Assembly (NCBI RefSeq): GCF_029953285.1
Contig: NZ_JASAOI010000030.1
Location: 1-64,000 of the forward strand
Source of the DNA: Yinghuangia seranimata
GTDB taxonomy: Bacteria > Actinomycetota > Actinomycetes > Streptomycetales > Streptomycetaceae
Direction: 5' to 3'
Length of the DNA: 64,000 nucleotides
Below are positions 1-9,555 of the stretch, piece after piece (positions within the stretch are counted from its first letter, which is position 1; the number at the start of each line of letters is the position of its first letter). The translations under genes and the position numbers were made by a program. A model generated the notes under the pieces. It worked only from the letters and a program-made list of their open reading frames with translations, searched no databases and was not told where the DNA came from.

Positions 1-262
1 ACACCGTGTTGACCGGGCGCTTGTACGGCGGCAGCCCCGTCACGTCCGCACCACCGATCAGCACCTGACCCGACGACGGCTCCTCCAACCCCGCGATCAT
101 CCGCAGCGTCGTCGTCTTCCCGCACCCCGAAGCGCCCAGCAGCGCGAAGAACGAGCCTTCGGGGACGGTCAGATCCATCGGGTGGACGGCGGTGAACGCG
201 CCGAACCGCTTGCTGAGGCCCGCGAGTTCGACCCTGCCCGCGTGCCGCGCCTGTTCGCTCAT
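1..262 (-). CDS. potA: ABC transporter ATP-binding protein, polyamine (PotA) type, N-terminal part
   Basis: The gene reads leftward off the window edge, so only the first 87 or so residues are visible. The start is ATG at 262. A Walker A motif GASGCGKTT lies near residue 40, followed by a stretch typical of the nucleotide-binding subunit of spermidine/putrescine-type importers (RMIAGLEEPSSG). It lies 73 bp downstream of the potD-like gene on the same strand, so the two probably form one operon. The ATPase assignment is firm. The substrate (polyamine or a related organic cation) is inferred from the neighbour. Confidence 0.88.
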   Translation of the reverse strand, partial: MSEQARHAGRVELAGLSKRFGAFTAVHPMDLTVPEGSFFALLGASGCGKTTTLRMIAGLEEPSSGQVLIGGADVTGLPPYKRPVNTV

Positions 263-335
263 GCTGATCCTTGGCCTTGGTGGTCCGGGGAGCTGGGCGG
301 GGGCCCGGGTGCGGGCCCCCGCGTGCGTGGTCGGC

Positions 336-1673
336 TCAGGCGCCGGTGAGCTTGCTGAACATCGCCTCGTACCGGCTCTCCTCCTCCTCGGTGAGCGACC
401 GGAAAGCGTGCGCCTTCGCCGTAGTCTCCGCGGAGGGCAGCACGAGCTGGTTGTCCGCCATCGTCGGGTCCAGCTTGAGGAGTTCGTCCCGGACACCGGA
501 GACCGGCGAGATGTAGTTGATCGACGCGGTCAGCTGCGCGGCGATGGCCGGCTGGTAGTAGAAGTTGATGAGCTTCTCGGCGTTCGCCTTGTGCTGCGCC
601 TTGATCGGCACCAGCATCTCGTCGGTCCCGGTGGCGTAACCGTGGTCCGGGATCACGAACTTCACATCCGGCGAGTCCTTGCGGATCTGGATCAGGTCGC
701 CCGACCAGGCCAGGCACGCGGCGATGTCACCGGACTGCAGCTCCTGCGCGTAGTCGTTGCCGGTGAAGCGGCGGATCTGCTGGTTGTCGACGGCCTTCTG
801 GATCTTGTCGATGGCCGCCTTGTAGTCGTCGTCGTTGAACGACTCGGTCTTCTTGCCCATCGAGAGCATCACCATGCCGACGGTGTCGCGCATTTCGGTG
901 AGCAGCGCGACCTTGCCCTTGAGCTGCGGGGCGGTCAGCAGGTCCTCGACCGACTTGGGCTCGTAGCCGTTGGTGGCCTTGGCGTTGTACGCGATCAGGG
1001 TGGCGAGCTGCGTCCACGGGTAGGCGTACGACCGGGTCGGGTCCCATGTGTTGCCCATGAACCGCTTGTCGAGGTTCTTCTGCGCGTCGGGCAGGTTGGT
1101 GGGGTCGAGCTTCTGCACGTACGCGAGGCGGATCATCTTCGCGGCCAGCCAGTCGGTGAGCACGATCAGGTCGCGCTTGGTGTCCTGGCCCTTGGCCAGC
1201 TGCGGCTGGATCTTCGCGAAGAACTCGTTGTTGTCGTTGATGTCTTCGGTGTACTTGACGCTCAGGCCGGTGGCCTTCGTGAACGCGTCGAGGGTCGGGT
1301 GCTTGTTCTCGTCCTTCTCGTCGACGTCGATGTAGAGCGGCCAGTTGGAGAAGACGACGTCCGAACCGCCGCCCCCGCCGCTGTCGTCGCCGCACGCCGT
1401 CAAAAGCCCGCCGCCCGCGACGACGAGGCCGGCCGCGGCGGTGCCGCGGAGCATCGTGCGGCGCGATATCGCGGACGCCTGCTCCGCCCTCGCCGTGCGG
1501 GCGCGGCGCAGCGCGGCACCGCGCCCGGTGGTCATGGTGCGGATCGCGGCGGCGCGTACGTGCGACGGCATCCGCTCCAGGGCGGCCGCGAACTCCGGGC
1601 CGAGGTCGGGCGCTTGCCCGCCGGAAAGTGGGCGCTGGAACGGGGAACCGGAGCTGAAGTCCTGGGAGTTCAT
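336..1673 (-). CDS. potD: Polyamine ABC transporter substrate-binding lipoprotein (PotD-like)
   Basis: 445-residue extracellular solute-binding protein of the spermidine/putrescine family. I chose ATG 1673 because a strong AGGAGG lies just upstream; longer frames have no such site. Residues 1-70 are an unusually long cytoplasmic lead, followed by a twin-arginine motif SRRTMLRG (RR at 71-72), a hydrophobic stretch and a lipobox LLTAC (Cys 94). The protein is therefore probably exported folded by Tat and lipid-anchored. The mature domain begins VFSNWPLYIDVDE, typical of PotD-type binding proteins. The potA-like gene follows on the same strand. Permease genes would be expected beyond the left edge. 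The exact ligand is not determinable. Confidence 0.87.
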   Translation of the reverse strand: MNSQDFSSGSPFQRPLSGGQAPDLGPEFAAALERMPSHVRAAAIRTMTTGRGAALRRARTARAEQASAISRRTMLRGTAAAGLVVAGGGLLTACGDDSGGGGGSDVVFSNWPLYIDVDEKDENKHPTLDAFTKATGLSVKYTEDINDNNEFFAKIQPQLAKGQDTKRDLIVLTDWLAAKMIRLAYVQKLDPTNLPDAQKNLDKRFMGNTWDPTRSYAYPWTQLATLIAYNAKATNGYEPKSVEDLLTAPQLKGKVALLTEMRDTVGMVMLSMGKKTESFNDDDYKAAIDKIQKAVDNQQIRRFTGNDYAQELQSGDIAACLAWSGDLIQIRKDSPDVKFVIPDHGYATGTDEMLVPIKAQHKANAEKLINFYYQPAIAAQLTASINYISPVSGVRDELLKLDPTMADNQLVLPSAETTAKAHAFRSLTEEEESRYEAMFSKLTGA

Positions 1674-2067
1674 GCGGCGGACCTCCTGGAAAGCGCGATG
1701 CGAGCGCGCGGCGGGGCACAGGGGTGCTGGGCGAAGGGCGTGCGCGGGCGAGACGGGCGAGCGCGGGCAAGGCGGAGGAACGGGAACCGGGTTCGCGGGC
1801 CCGACGTCTCGGAAGTGCGGGCCCGGTTCCGCTAGGGCATGAACGATTCCGGCACGGGATCGCACGGGCAATGGACACCTTGTCAATTTCGATCAGGGAA
1901 ATTGACGATGTGTCACATAAGTCGGCGCAGGTCAGCGCCCATGTAGGGATACATCAGGAAATTCCGACGCCGCTGAAACGGCCTGGTGGGTTGGCCGGCC
2001 GCCGGATCGTTATATGACTGATTCGCGTGCGCGTGGGCCCCGCCGGACGACCAAACGGCCGGGCGGG
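1674..2067. other. Intergenic region upstream of potD
   Basis: 394 bp without a supported gene. It lies between the start of potD and the stop of the serine hydrolase, both leftward. It holds the potD ribosome site, a perfect inverted repeat (separate entry) and a relatively AT-rich patch around 1875-2010. I see no RNA gene. Confidence 0.6.
1882..1906. promoter_or_regulatory. Inverted repeat, probable operator upstream of potD
   Basis: GTCAATTTC and GAAATTGAC form a perfect 9-bp inverted repeat separated by 7 bp, in a locally AT-rich stretch about 210 bp upstream of the potD start. The minus strand contains TTGACA within it, which resembles a -35 box. Binding of a dimeric regulator is inferred. 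Confidence 0.45.
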
Positions 2068-2886
2068 CTAGCCGAGTTCGGCGAGCACGGCGTCGCTGAA
2101 CGGCGGCCAGTGCTCGACCGCCCACGGCCCGAAGTCGCGGTCGGCCAGCGCGACGGCCGCGGCGCCCGCCGCGGGGTCGACCCACAGGAACGTGCCGCGC
2201 TGCCCGAAGTGCCCGAAGGTCGCGGGGGAGTTCTTCAGGCCGGTCCAGTGCGGGGACTTGGTGCAGCGGATCTCGAAGCCGAGGCCCCAGTCGTTGGGGC
2301 GCTGCAGCCCGTACCCCGGCACGACGCCGTCGAGACCGGGGAACGCCACCGAGGTCGCCTCCGCGACGGTCTCCGGGGCGAGCAGCTTCGGCGCCATCAG
2401 CTCGGCGGCGAACCGGGCGAGGTCGGCGACGGTCGACACGGCGCCGGCGGCGGGCGACTCGTCCCGGTCCAGGCGGGTGTCGGCCATGCCGAGCGGCCGG
2501 AAGACCGCCTCGTTGAGGTAGACCGGGAAGGGGATGCCGCAGTTCTCCTCGACGTGCCGGGCGAGCACCTCGAACCCGGCGTTCGAGTAGATGCGCCTCT
2601 CGCCCGGACGGGCCATCACCCGCTCGTGGTCGAACGCGTACCCGGCGGTGTGCGCCAGCAGGTGCCGCACCGTCGCGCCCTCGGGCCCGGCCGGCTCGTC
2701 GAGCTCGACCCCGCCCTCCTCGACCGCGACCAGCACCGCGTACGCCGTCAGCGGCTTGGTCACGGACGCCAGCCGGAACGGGTGGTCGACCGGCCCCCGG
2801 GTGCCGAGGACGGTCCCGTCGGCGCGCACCACCGCGGCGGCGGCGTTCGGGACGGGCCAGGAGTCGATCAGGCGCAGGCTTTCCAC
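2068..2886 (-). CDS. Serine hydrolase, beta-lactamase/penicillin-binding fold (class C-like)
   Basis: 272-residue protein of the beta-lactamase-related family. The start is GTG 2886, chosen because the family fold begins here; the longer open frame upstream is antisense to the phosphatase gene. The SxxK motif is SVTK (Ser 41, Lys 44), the YxN motif is YSN (100-102), and a C-terminal HFGQRG fits the third active-site element. No signal peptide is evident, so a cytoplasmic esterase or peptidase role is more likely than antibiotic resistance. It is transcribed divergently from the phosphatase at 2956. The fold call is firm; the substrate is unknown. Confidence 0.82.
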   Translation of the reverse strand: MESLRLIDSWPVPNAAAAVVRADGTVLGTRGPVDHPFRLASVTKPLTAYAVLVAVEEGGVELDEPAGPEGATVRHLLAHTAGYAFDHERVMARPGERRIYSNAGFEVLARHVEENCGIPFPVYLNEAVFRPLGMADTRLDRDESPAAGAVSTVADLARFAAELMAPKLLAPETVAEATSVAFPGLDGVVPGYGLQRPNDWGLGFEIRCTKSPHWTGLKNSPATFGHFGQRGTFLWVDPAAGAAAVALADRDFGPWAVEHWPPFSDAVLAELG

Positions 2887-2955
2887 GGTGTCGAGCCTAC
2901 GTGGCGGAGCGGGACGCCTTCCGCCCGGGCCGCGGCCACCGTCTAGCCTTCGGCT

Positions 2956-3477
2956 ATGCCCACCTCGCCGCCCTCGCTGCTGTTCATCTGCACCGGCAAC
3001 GCCACCCGCTCGGTGCTCGCCGGGGCGCTCGCGTCCGCCGCGCGGCCGGAGTGGCGGGTCCGGACGGCCGGCACCTTCGTCGTCGAGGGGCAGCCGGTCA
3101 GCTGGCGCACCCGGGAGGCGTTCACCGCGCTGGGCCTGACGGCGAACGGGCACCGCAGCACCCAGATGACCGCCGACCACGTCGCGGAGGCGGACGTGGT
3201 CGTGGCGCTGGCGTGCGAGCACGTCGCGTACGTCCGCCGGAACCACCCCGAGGCCGCCGCGAAGACCGTGACGCTGCACCGGCTCGCGGCGCACCTCCCG
3301 CCCGGGCCGCAGCCGCTGGCCGCCCGCGTCGCGGCCCTCGGCCCGGCCGGGGCCGACCTCGACCCGGGCTGGGAGGACGTCGAGGACCCCGGAGGCCACG
3401 AGGTCGACGCGTACCTGCGCTGCGCCGACGAGATCGCCGCGCTGATGCTGGTGGCCGTACCGCTGCTGGCCGGCTGA
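2956..3477 (+). CDS. Low-molecular-weight protein tyrosine phosphatase family protein
   Basis: 173 residues beginning at ATG 2956. The N-terminal loop LLFICTGNATRS carries the CX5R(S/T) signature (Cys 12, Arg 18), the catalytic phosphate-binding loop of LMW-PTPs and arsenate reductases. A DPGG segment near residue 142 is a plausible site for the general acid Asp. The family removes phosphate from tyrosine residues; some members reduce arsenate, but no ars genes adjoin it. It converges on the ferredoxin/CDGSH gene, with a hairpin between them. Confidence 0.82.
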   Translation: MPTSPPSLLFICTGNATRSVLAGALASAARPEWRVRTAGTFVVEGQPVSWRTREAFTALGLTANGHRSTQMTADHVAEADVVVALACEHVAYVRRNHPEAAAKTVTLHRLAAHLPPGPQPLAARVAALGPAGADLDPGWEDVEDPGGHEVDAYLRCADEIAALMLVAVPLLAG

Positions 3478-3530
3478 GCGACCTTCCCGGCCCGGCCCGA
3501 CCGGCCCGACCGGCGCGGGGCATGGAAAAC

Positions 3531-3556
3531 GGGCGTTCTCCCAGGGGGGAACGCCC
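3531..3556. terminator. Hairpin between convergent genes
   Basis: GGGCGTTC pairs with GAACGCCC (8 bp, with further G-C pairing towards the loop). It lies between the stops of the phosphatase and the ferredoxin/CDGSH gene. There is no T-tract, as is common for actinomycete terminators. Confidence 0.5.
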
Positions 3557-3580
3557 GCGCCGGCGGTGCGGCGCCGCCGG

Positions 3581-4009
3581 CTACTTCCAGTCCTTGTCCT
3601 CCAGCAGGCAGTCGTTGCTGCCGTCGCAGTACGGCTGGTTACCGCTGCGCCCGCACCGGCACAGCGCCGCACGGATCTCGTGCTTGTGCTTGCCGTCCGG
3701 CGTCCGCAGCACCAGGTGCCCGCGGACCACGAACGGTCCGCCCGGCACCGCGGTGACCGTGGTCGGGTGCGTCGGGTCCTCGGGAGGACCGCCGGTCAGG
3801 GTGTAGTGCAGCGCCCCGCTGGGGCAGCGTGAGATCACCTCGGCGATCTCCTCCGGCGTGGCGCCCTGCGGGTCCACCCACGGCTTGCGGCTGGTGTCGA
3901 ACACCTTGGGCAGCCCGCGGACGCACTCGCCGGAGTGCATGCAGCGGTGCGCGTCGAACGTCACGGTGACGTCCGTCGACTCGTAGACCTTGGGGTGCGA
4001 TTCGCTCAT
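3581..4009 (-). CDS. Ferredoxin-like mono-cluster domain fused to a CDGSH-type iron-sulfur domain
   Basis: 142 residues from ATG 4009. Residues 14-70 form a divergent mono-cluster ferredoxin domain (Fer4_19 type; Cys 23, 29 and 62, with CPSGAL). Residues 90-135 carry a CDGSH signature with Cys 117, 119 and 128. The fourth ligand position, normally His in CDGS-H, reads Asn 132 (CDGSND). The two-domain arrangement is known in actinobacteria and probably serves electron transfer. The upstream 260 bp holds no gene, and a divergent SDR starts at 4273. The family call is secure. Whether the 2Fe-2S cluster is normal with Asn is open. Confidence 0.85.
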   Translation of the reverse strand: MSESHPKVYESTDVTVTFDAHRCMHSGECVRGLPKVFDTSRKPWVDPQGATPEEIAEVISRCPSGALHYTLTGGPPEDPTHPTTVTAVPGGPFVVRGHLVLRTPDGKHKHEIRAALCRCGRSGNQPYCDGSNDCLLEDKDWK

Positions 4010-4272
4010 GGCCGTGTCTCCGTCCTCGGCATCCCGTCGTCCGCGGTGCCTCCGGGGGCGCCGCCGGGCGGCCGGTCCGCGAACCGGCTGGGTTCGTCCG
4101 TGTGGGTGAACGCGGTCACCTGTTCGCCGACCATGTACTCGGCGTACCCGGACGTCCCGCCGTCCATTCGACCCCACCGGTCCGGTCCGCGCACCCCGAC
4201 GCTTGACCTCGCAGGCCCCTCCGATAAACATGCCTGTATCTGACGGGTCGTCATATTCGGAGGCGATGGAGA

Positions 4273-5103
4273 GTGCTGAACCCGGAACCGCTGGCCGGCC
4301 GTGTCGCGATCGTCACGGGGGGTGGCGCGGGCATCGGGGGCGGCGTCTCCCGGCTGCTGGCCCGCGCGGGAGCGGTCGTCGTCCTCAACGACATCGACGC
4401 GGGATACGCCGAGGCCGCCGCGAAGGACATCGCCGAGGCGGGCGGCCGCGCGGTCACCGTGGTCGGCGACATCCGCGAGCCCGAGACCGTCGCCCGGCTG
4501 CGTGACGCGGCGCTCGCCGCCACCCCCGAGGGGCGCGTCGACGTGCTGGTCAACAACGTCGGCGACTACCGGCCCTCGTCGACCTTCCTGCGCAGCACCG
4601 AGGAGGACTGGGCCGCGTCGCACGCGATCAACTTCGAGCACGTGCTGCGCGTGACCCACGCGATCCTGCCGACCATGATCGAGGGAGGGGCCGGCAGCAT
4701 CGTCAACGTCTCGACGGTCGAGGCGCTGCGCGGCATCCCCGGCTGCCCGGTGTACTCGGCGTACAACGCGGCGATCATCGCGTTCACCAAGAGCCTCGCC
4801 GTCGACGTCGGCCGCAAGGGCGTCCGGGTCAACTGCATCGCCCCGGACCTGGCGCAGACCCTCCAGACCCCGTACGAGGCCATGCTGCGCGGCCGCGACC
4901 CGAAGCTGATCGGCTCCTGGGTGCCGCTCGGCCGGTTCGGGGAGCCTGAGGACTACGCGCGCGTCGTGCTGTTCCTGGCCTCCGACGACTCGGCGTTCGT
5001 CACCGGGCACCTGATCCCCGTCGACGGCGGCACCACTGCGGCGAGCGGCTGGTACGGCAAGGCCGACGGGCGCGGGTGGACGAACCTGCCCGACCAGGCG
5101 TGA
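4273..5103 (+). CDS. Short-chain dehydrogenase/reductase family protein lacking the catalytic Lys
   Basis: 276 residues. The start is GTG 4273 with GGAGG about 9 bases upstream. The Rossmann cofactor motif TGGGAGIGG (15-23) and VNNVG (93-97) are intact, and the C-terminus has the usual VTGHLIPVDGG. The active site has Ser 147 and Tyr 161, but the YxxxK motif reads Y-S-A-Y-N, so the Lys position is Asn 165. The protein may bind NAD(P)H yet be catalytically altered. Neighbouring genes suggest a lipid or steroid context. The fold is certain; the substrate is unknown. Confidence 0.85.
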   Translation: MLNPEPLAGRVAIVTGGGAGIGGGVSRLLARAGAVVVLNDIDAGYAEAAAKDIAEAGGRAVTVVGDIREPETVARLRDAALAATPEGRVDVLVNNVGDYRPSSTFLRSTEEDWAASHAINFEHVLRVTHAILPTMIEGGAGSIVNVSTVEALRGIPGCPVYSAYNAAIIAFTKSLAVDVGRKGVRVNCIAPDLAQTLQTPYEAMLRGRDPKLIGSWVPLGRFGEPEDYARVVLFLASDDSAFVTGHLIPVDGGTTAASGWYGKADGRGWTNLPDQA

Positions 5104-5244
5104 GCCCGCCCACGTTCCGGAAGTAAGGGAACCACCGGGCGATTTCGATCGTCAGGGCGGGTACAGACGGCGGTGACGGGCGCCGGCGCGGACGGGCCGT
5201 GCCGTCGGGCTCCCGCCGAAGGCGCGACCTAGGGGGCGGCAGGC

Positions 5245-5931
5245 ATGGCACGGGGTGGCGACGGCACAGCGCGCGACGCGAGCGGGCGGTGGCGGTCGCC
5301 GGCCGGGCTGGTCCTGCTCGTGGCCGGCGTCGAGTTGCTCGTGTACGGCCTGTGGGCGGTGCTCAAGGGCGCCAAGGTGTCGCAGGACCCGTACGACCTC
5401 CGGCTGTGCGCAGGCGGCGGCGTGCTGCTCGCGGTGCTCGTGTGGTGGCTCGTGTACCGCCGGCCGCGCGGCGCGGCCCGCCCGTCGCGCGCGGTCGGCG
5501 ACCGGGCGGCCCGGGTCGCGCTCCAGCGCCTCGACCGCATGGACCCGGCGCGGCTCGCCGAGCACGTCGCCGAGCTGTGCCGGCGGGACGCGGCGAGCGA
5601 GGTGGCCACCTCCCGCGTCCAGGACGACGCCTACTCCGTCGACGTCACGGCCTCGTCGGCGACCGGCACCCGCCTGGTCGTGCGCTGCCGGAGCGTGTCC
5701 GGCGCCTCGACGGTCACCGGCGACGCCGTCGAGCGCTTCGCCGAGGCGGAGGAGCACGCCGACCGGGTCCGCATACTGGCGACCACCGGAGGCACGTTCT
5801 CGCCGCGGGCCCGCGACCGCGCCGCCGACGCGGTGACGCTGCTCGACCGCCGCGCGCTGGCCCGCTGGGACCTGGCGGAGGAGATCCCGGACGCGCTGGC
5901 CGCCGAGGCCGTGGACTCGGCCGCCCGCTGA
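5245..5931 (+). CDS. Two-helix membrane protein with a degenerate Mrr/restriction-endonuclease-like domain
   Basis: 228 residues; ATG 5245 is preceded by a purine-rich AGGGGGCGG. Two hydrophobic segments (about 19-37 and 53-70) place it in the membrane with a cytoplasmic C-terminal part. Residues 90-215 resemble the Mrr_cat/PD-(D/E)xK arrangement seen in membrane-anchored homologues: an LAEHVAELC helix, then YSVDVTA and LVVRCR. In active members the last element is (Q/E)xK; here it is RCR, so nuclease activity is doubtful. The family assignment is by pattern only. Confidence 0.5.
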   Translation: MARGGDGTARDASGRWRSPAGLVLLVAGVELLVYGLWAVLKGAKVSQDPYDLRLCAGGGVLLAVLVWWLVYRRPRGAARPSRAVGDRAARVALQRLDRMDPARLAEHVAELCRRDAASEVATSRVQDDAYSVDVTASSATGTRLVVRCRSVSGASTVTGDAVERFAEAEEHADRVRILATTGGTFSPRARDRAADAVTLLDRRALARWDLAEEIPDALAAEAVDSAAR

Positions 5932-6042
5932 CGTCGGCCGAGCGGGCCCCGGTGCGGAACCGCCGTTAACCCTTGCTTCTGTCAAGCACATCGGTAGGGT
6001 GTGCGGCGGAACCGGCGATCGTGGGGAAGCCAGGGGGTGGGC

Positions 6043-7152
6043 ATGACGGCCGACACGCTCGAGGGCGCGACGGACGGCACCGTCGAACTCGACGCGATGC
6101 TGCAGGACTGCGTCGCCCAGGGCACCGCGTCCGCAGTGCGCGCGCGATACGCGGTCAACGCCCCCATGCTCGACATCTGGGCCGACGCGCTCGGCGACCC
6201 CAACCCGGTCTACCGCGACCCGGCCGCCGCCGAGGCGACCGGCCGCCCCGGCGTCGTCGCCCCGCCGACCATGGTGCAGGCCTGGACGATGCCGCAACTC
6301 CCGGCGCTGGCAGCCACGTTGCCCCAGGTGCCGGGGTACGCGCCGTACCTGGGCGGCGCCACGGCCTCCGCGAAGGACGGCGACGCGCCCGTCAACCCGG
6401 CTGCGGCCGTCCACCGCCTGCTCACCGCCCACGGCTACACGGCACGCGCGGCGACCCACTGCCGCCAGCAGTACCACCGCGAGGCCGTGCTCGGCGACAC
6501 GCTCAGCTGCGAGACCGTGCTCAGTACGGTGTCCCCGTGCAAGCGGACCGCGCTGGGGTACGGCTACTTCGTCACCACCCGCATGACGTTCCGCGACCAG
6601 CACGAGCGGAACGTGGCGACCGTCGACTGGACGGTGCTCTGCTTCCGGACCCCGGAAGCGGCCGCGGCCCCGGACGCGCCCGCCGCGACGGCTTCCGCGC
6701 GCGCCCAGGCGGCGCCGACCCCCGCGAGCGGCCGGACCTGCGCCCCGCGCGCCGAGGCGCCGCGGGTGGGCGACCGTACGGACGTGACCACGATCCCGAT
6801 CACGCCGACGTTCGTGATCGCCACGGCGTTCGCGACCCAGGACTTCTACGCCGCGCACCACGACGCGGACTGGACGCGGTCGTCGCTCGGCCGCCCCGGC
6901 ATCTTCACCAACATCCTGGCCACCACCGGCCTCGTCGGCGGCGTGGTCACCGACTGGGGCGGCCCGGCGACCCGGCTGCTGGAGGTCGACCTGCGCCTCC
7001 TCGCGCCGAACCACACGGGGGACACGCTCACCCTCACGGGCGAGGTCACCGCGGTGGACGGCGACGAGGTCACGCTCTCGGTCACGGGGACCAACGCGCT
7101 CGGCCCGCACGTCATCGCGACGGCGCGTGCCCAGGTGCCGGCCGCCGGATAA
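6043..7152 (+). CDS. Double-hotdog MaoC-family hydratase resembling fused ChsH2 and ChsH1
   Basis: 369 residues. I chose ATG 6043 because AGGGGGTGGG precedes it. The N-terminal half (about 25-210) is a FAS1-like dehydratase/MaoC hotdog (GDPNPVYRD, VAPPTMVQAWTM, CRQQYHRE). The C-terminal half (about 235-365) is a second hotdog with AHHDAD (His 272, His 273, Asp 274), IFTNILATTGL and VTDWGGP. From memory these blocks match mycobacterial ChsH2 and ChsH1, the two subunits of a steroid side-chain enoyl-CoA hydratase, here on one chain and without the ChsH2 C-terminal DUF35 domain. An Ala/Pro linker (about 205-245) joins the halves. Steroid or branched-acyl substrate is inferred. Confidence 0.75.
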   Translation: MTADTLEGATDGTVELDAMLQDCVAQGTASAVRARYAVNAPMLDIWADALGDPNPVYRDPAAAEATGRPGVVAPPTMVQAWTMPQLPALAATLPQVPGYAPYLGGATASAKDGDAPVNPAAAVHRLLTAHGYTARAATHCRQQYHREAVLGDTLSCETVLSTVSPCKRTALGYGYFVTTRMTFRDQHERNVATVDWTVLCFRTPEAAAAPDAPAATASARAQAAPTPASGRTCAPRAEAPRVGDRTDVTTIPITPTFVIATAFATQDFYAAHHDADWTRSSLGRPGIFTNILATTGLVGGVVTDWGGPATRLLEVDLRLLAPNHTGDTLTLTGEVTAVDGDEVTLSVTGTNALGPHVIATARAQVPAAG

Positions 7153-7190
7153 GGAGCGCGCCGCCGCGCCTCAGCCCGTCTCGGCGGCGG

Positions 7191-7418
7191 TCAGCCGCAG
7201 CAGCCGCCCCCGCAGCATCCCCCGCCGCCGCCCGCGGCCGGGCGCGGCGCGCTGATCGGGGCGGCACCGCCCGCGCGGGCGATGCCCACGGCCGACAGGA
7301 GCTTGACCGTGTCCTCGTGCCCGGCCGGGCACACGGCCGGGGCACCCGACTCGGACATCGGGCGGGAGACCGTGAAGGTGTCGCCACAGGCGCGGCAGCG
7401 GAACTCGTAGTTGGGCAT
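7191..7418 (-). CDS. FmdB-family zinc-ribbon protein
   Basis: 75 residues from ATG 7418. The start [15 protein letters not shown] with two CxxC-like pairs (CRAC and CPAGH) is the FmdB regulatory zinc ribbon. The C-terminus is Gly/Cys-rich (GGGGGCCGGGCCG), a frequent feature in this family. The function in actinomycetes is not established. It converges on the hydratase gene, with 38 bp between the stops. Confidence 0.85.
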   Translation of the reverse strand: MPNYEFRCRACGDTFTVSRPMSESGAPAVCPAGHEDTVKLLSAVGIARAGGAAPISAPRPAAGGGGGCCGGGCCG

Positions 7419-7514
7419 GTCGCGAAGCGTACCCAGCGCCCGACGCGGCCGACAGGCGCGGGGCGGGCGTGCCCGGGCGCGTGTCCCGCGGATCAGTGCG
7501 CCCCGACAGCTGGT

Positions 7515-7526
7515 GTGATCACGTGA
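7515..7526. promoter_or_regulatory. Palindromic candidate control site upstream of aldehyde dehydrogenase
   Basis: GTGATCAC and the overlapping TCACGTGA are two self-complementary octamers about 85 bp before the dehydrogenase start. They are followed by an AT-richer TACTACTAG stretch that could hold a -10 box. The role is inferred from position only. Confidence 0.3.
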
Positions 7527-7609
7527 CTACTACTAGTTTCGAGCAGGTATCTGAGGGTCGGTCACCGCCCTTGTGCGGTACGGCCTTTCGTGCGCGCCGA
7601 GGAGGTCAC

Positions 7610-9127
<1,518 letters not shown>

Positions 9128-9141
9128 GCCGGGGAGCGCCG

Positions 9142-9525
9142 ATGGTCGAGAAGGTCGCCATCACCGCGGGTGCCGCCCGACTGGTGGACGAACTGGCGGA
9201 GCAGCACGGGCCGCTGATGTTCCATCAGAGCGGCGGGTGCTGTGACGGGTCGTCGCCCATGTGCTACCCGCGCGGCGAGTTCCGGGTGTCGGACGCGGAC
9301 GTCTACCTGGGCGACGTGGCCGGCACGCCGTTCTACATCAGTGCCGCGCAGTACGCGTACTGGCGGCACACGCACCTGACGGTGGACGTGGTACCGGGCC
9401 GCGGCGGCGGGTTCTCGGTCGAGGCGCCGACCGGGTTCCGGTTCCTGATCCGGTCGAGGGTCTTCACCGACGCGGAGGCCGAGGAACTGGAGCGCGAGCC
9501 GGTGCGGACCGGTCCCGCCGGGTGA
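9142..9525 (+). CDS. DUF779 protein, partner of aldehyde dehydrogenase
   Basis: 127 residues. The sequence contains the DUF779 signature HQSGGCCDGSSPMCYP, with a paired Cys and a further Cys that may bind metal, and FYISAAQYAYWRHT. The family is nearly always encoded next to an acetaldehyde/alcohol oxidation dehydrogenase, as here. Its biochemical role is not established. The start is ATG 9142, 14 bp after the dehydrogenase stop, with GGGGAGCG before it. Confidence 0.9.
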   Translation: MVEKVAITAGAARLVDELAEQHGPLMFHQSGGCCDGSSPMCYPRGEFRVSDADVYLGDVAGTPFYISAAQYAYWRHTHLTVDVVPGRGGGFSVEAPTGFRFLIRSRVFTDAEAEELEREPVRTGPAG

Positions 9526-9555
9526 CAGAGGTCATAGCCGGTCCGACGAGGGGTC

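Noticed and set aside
192-1835. Long plus-strand open frame over the potA/potD region
   Set aside because: Antisense to potD; its translation is Arg/Val/Leu-rich without motifs, typical of a high-GC shadow frame.
3122-3523. Arg/Pro-rich minus-strand frame opposite the phosphatase
   Set aside because: Composition is that of codon-position-3 GC shadowing; the phosphatase on the plus strand has an intact active-site motif.
5152-7110. 652-codon minus-strand frame over the Mrr-like and ChsH-like genes
   Set aside because: Low-complexity Arg/Gly/Val translation with no family; both plus-strand genes have clear ribosome sites and motifs.
7515-7527. A Crp-type site upstream of the aldehyde dehydrogenase
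   Set aside because: GTG and GAC half-sites are seven bases apart rather than six, so the match to an actinomycete Crp motif is not convincing.
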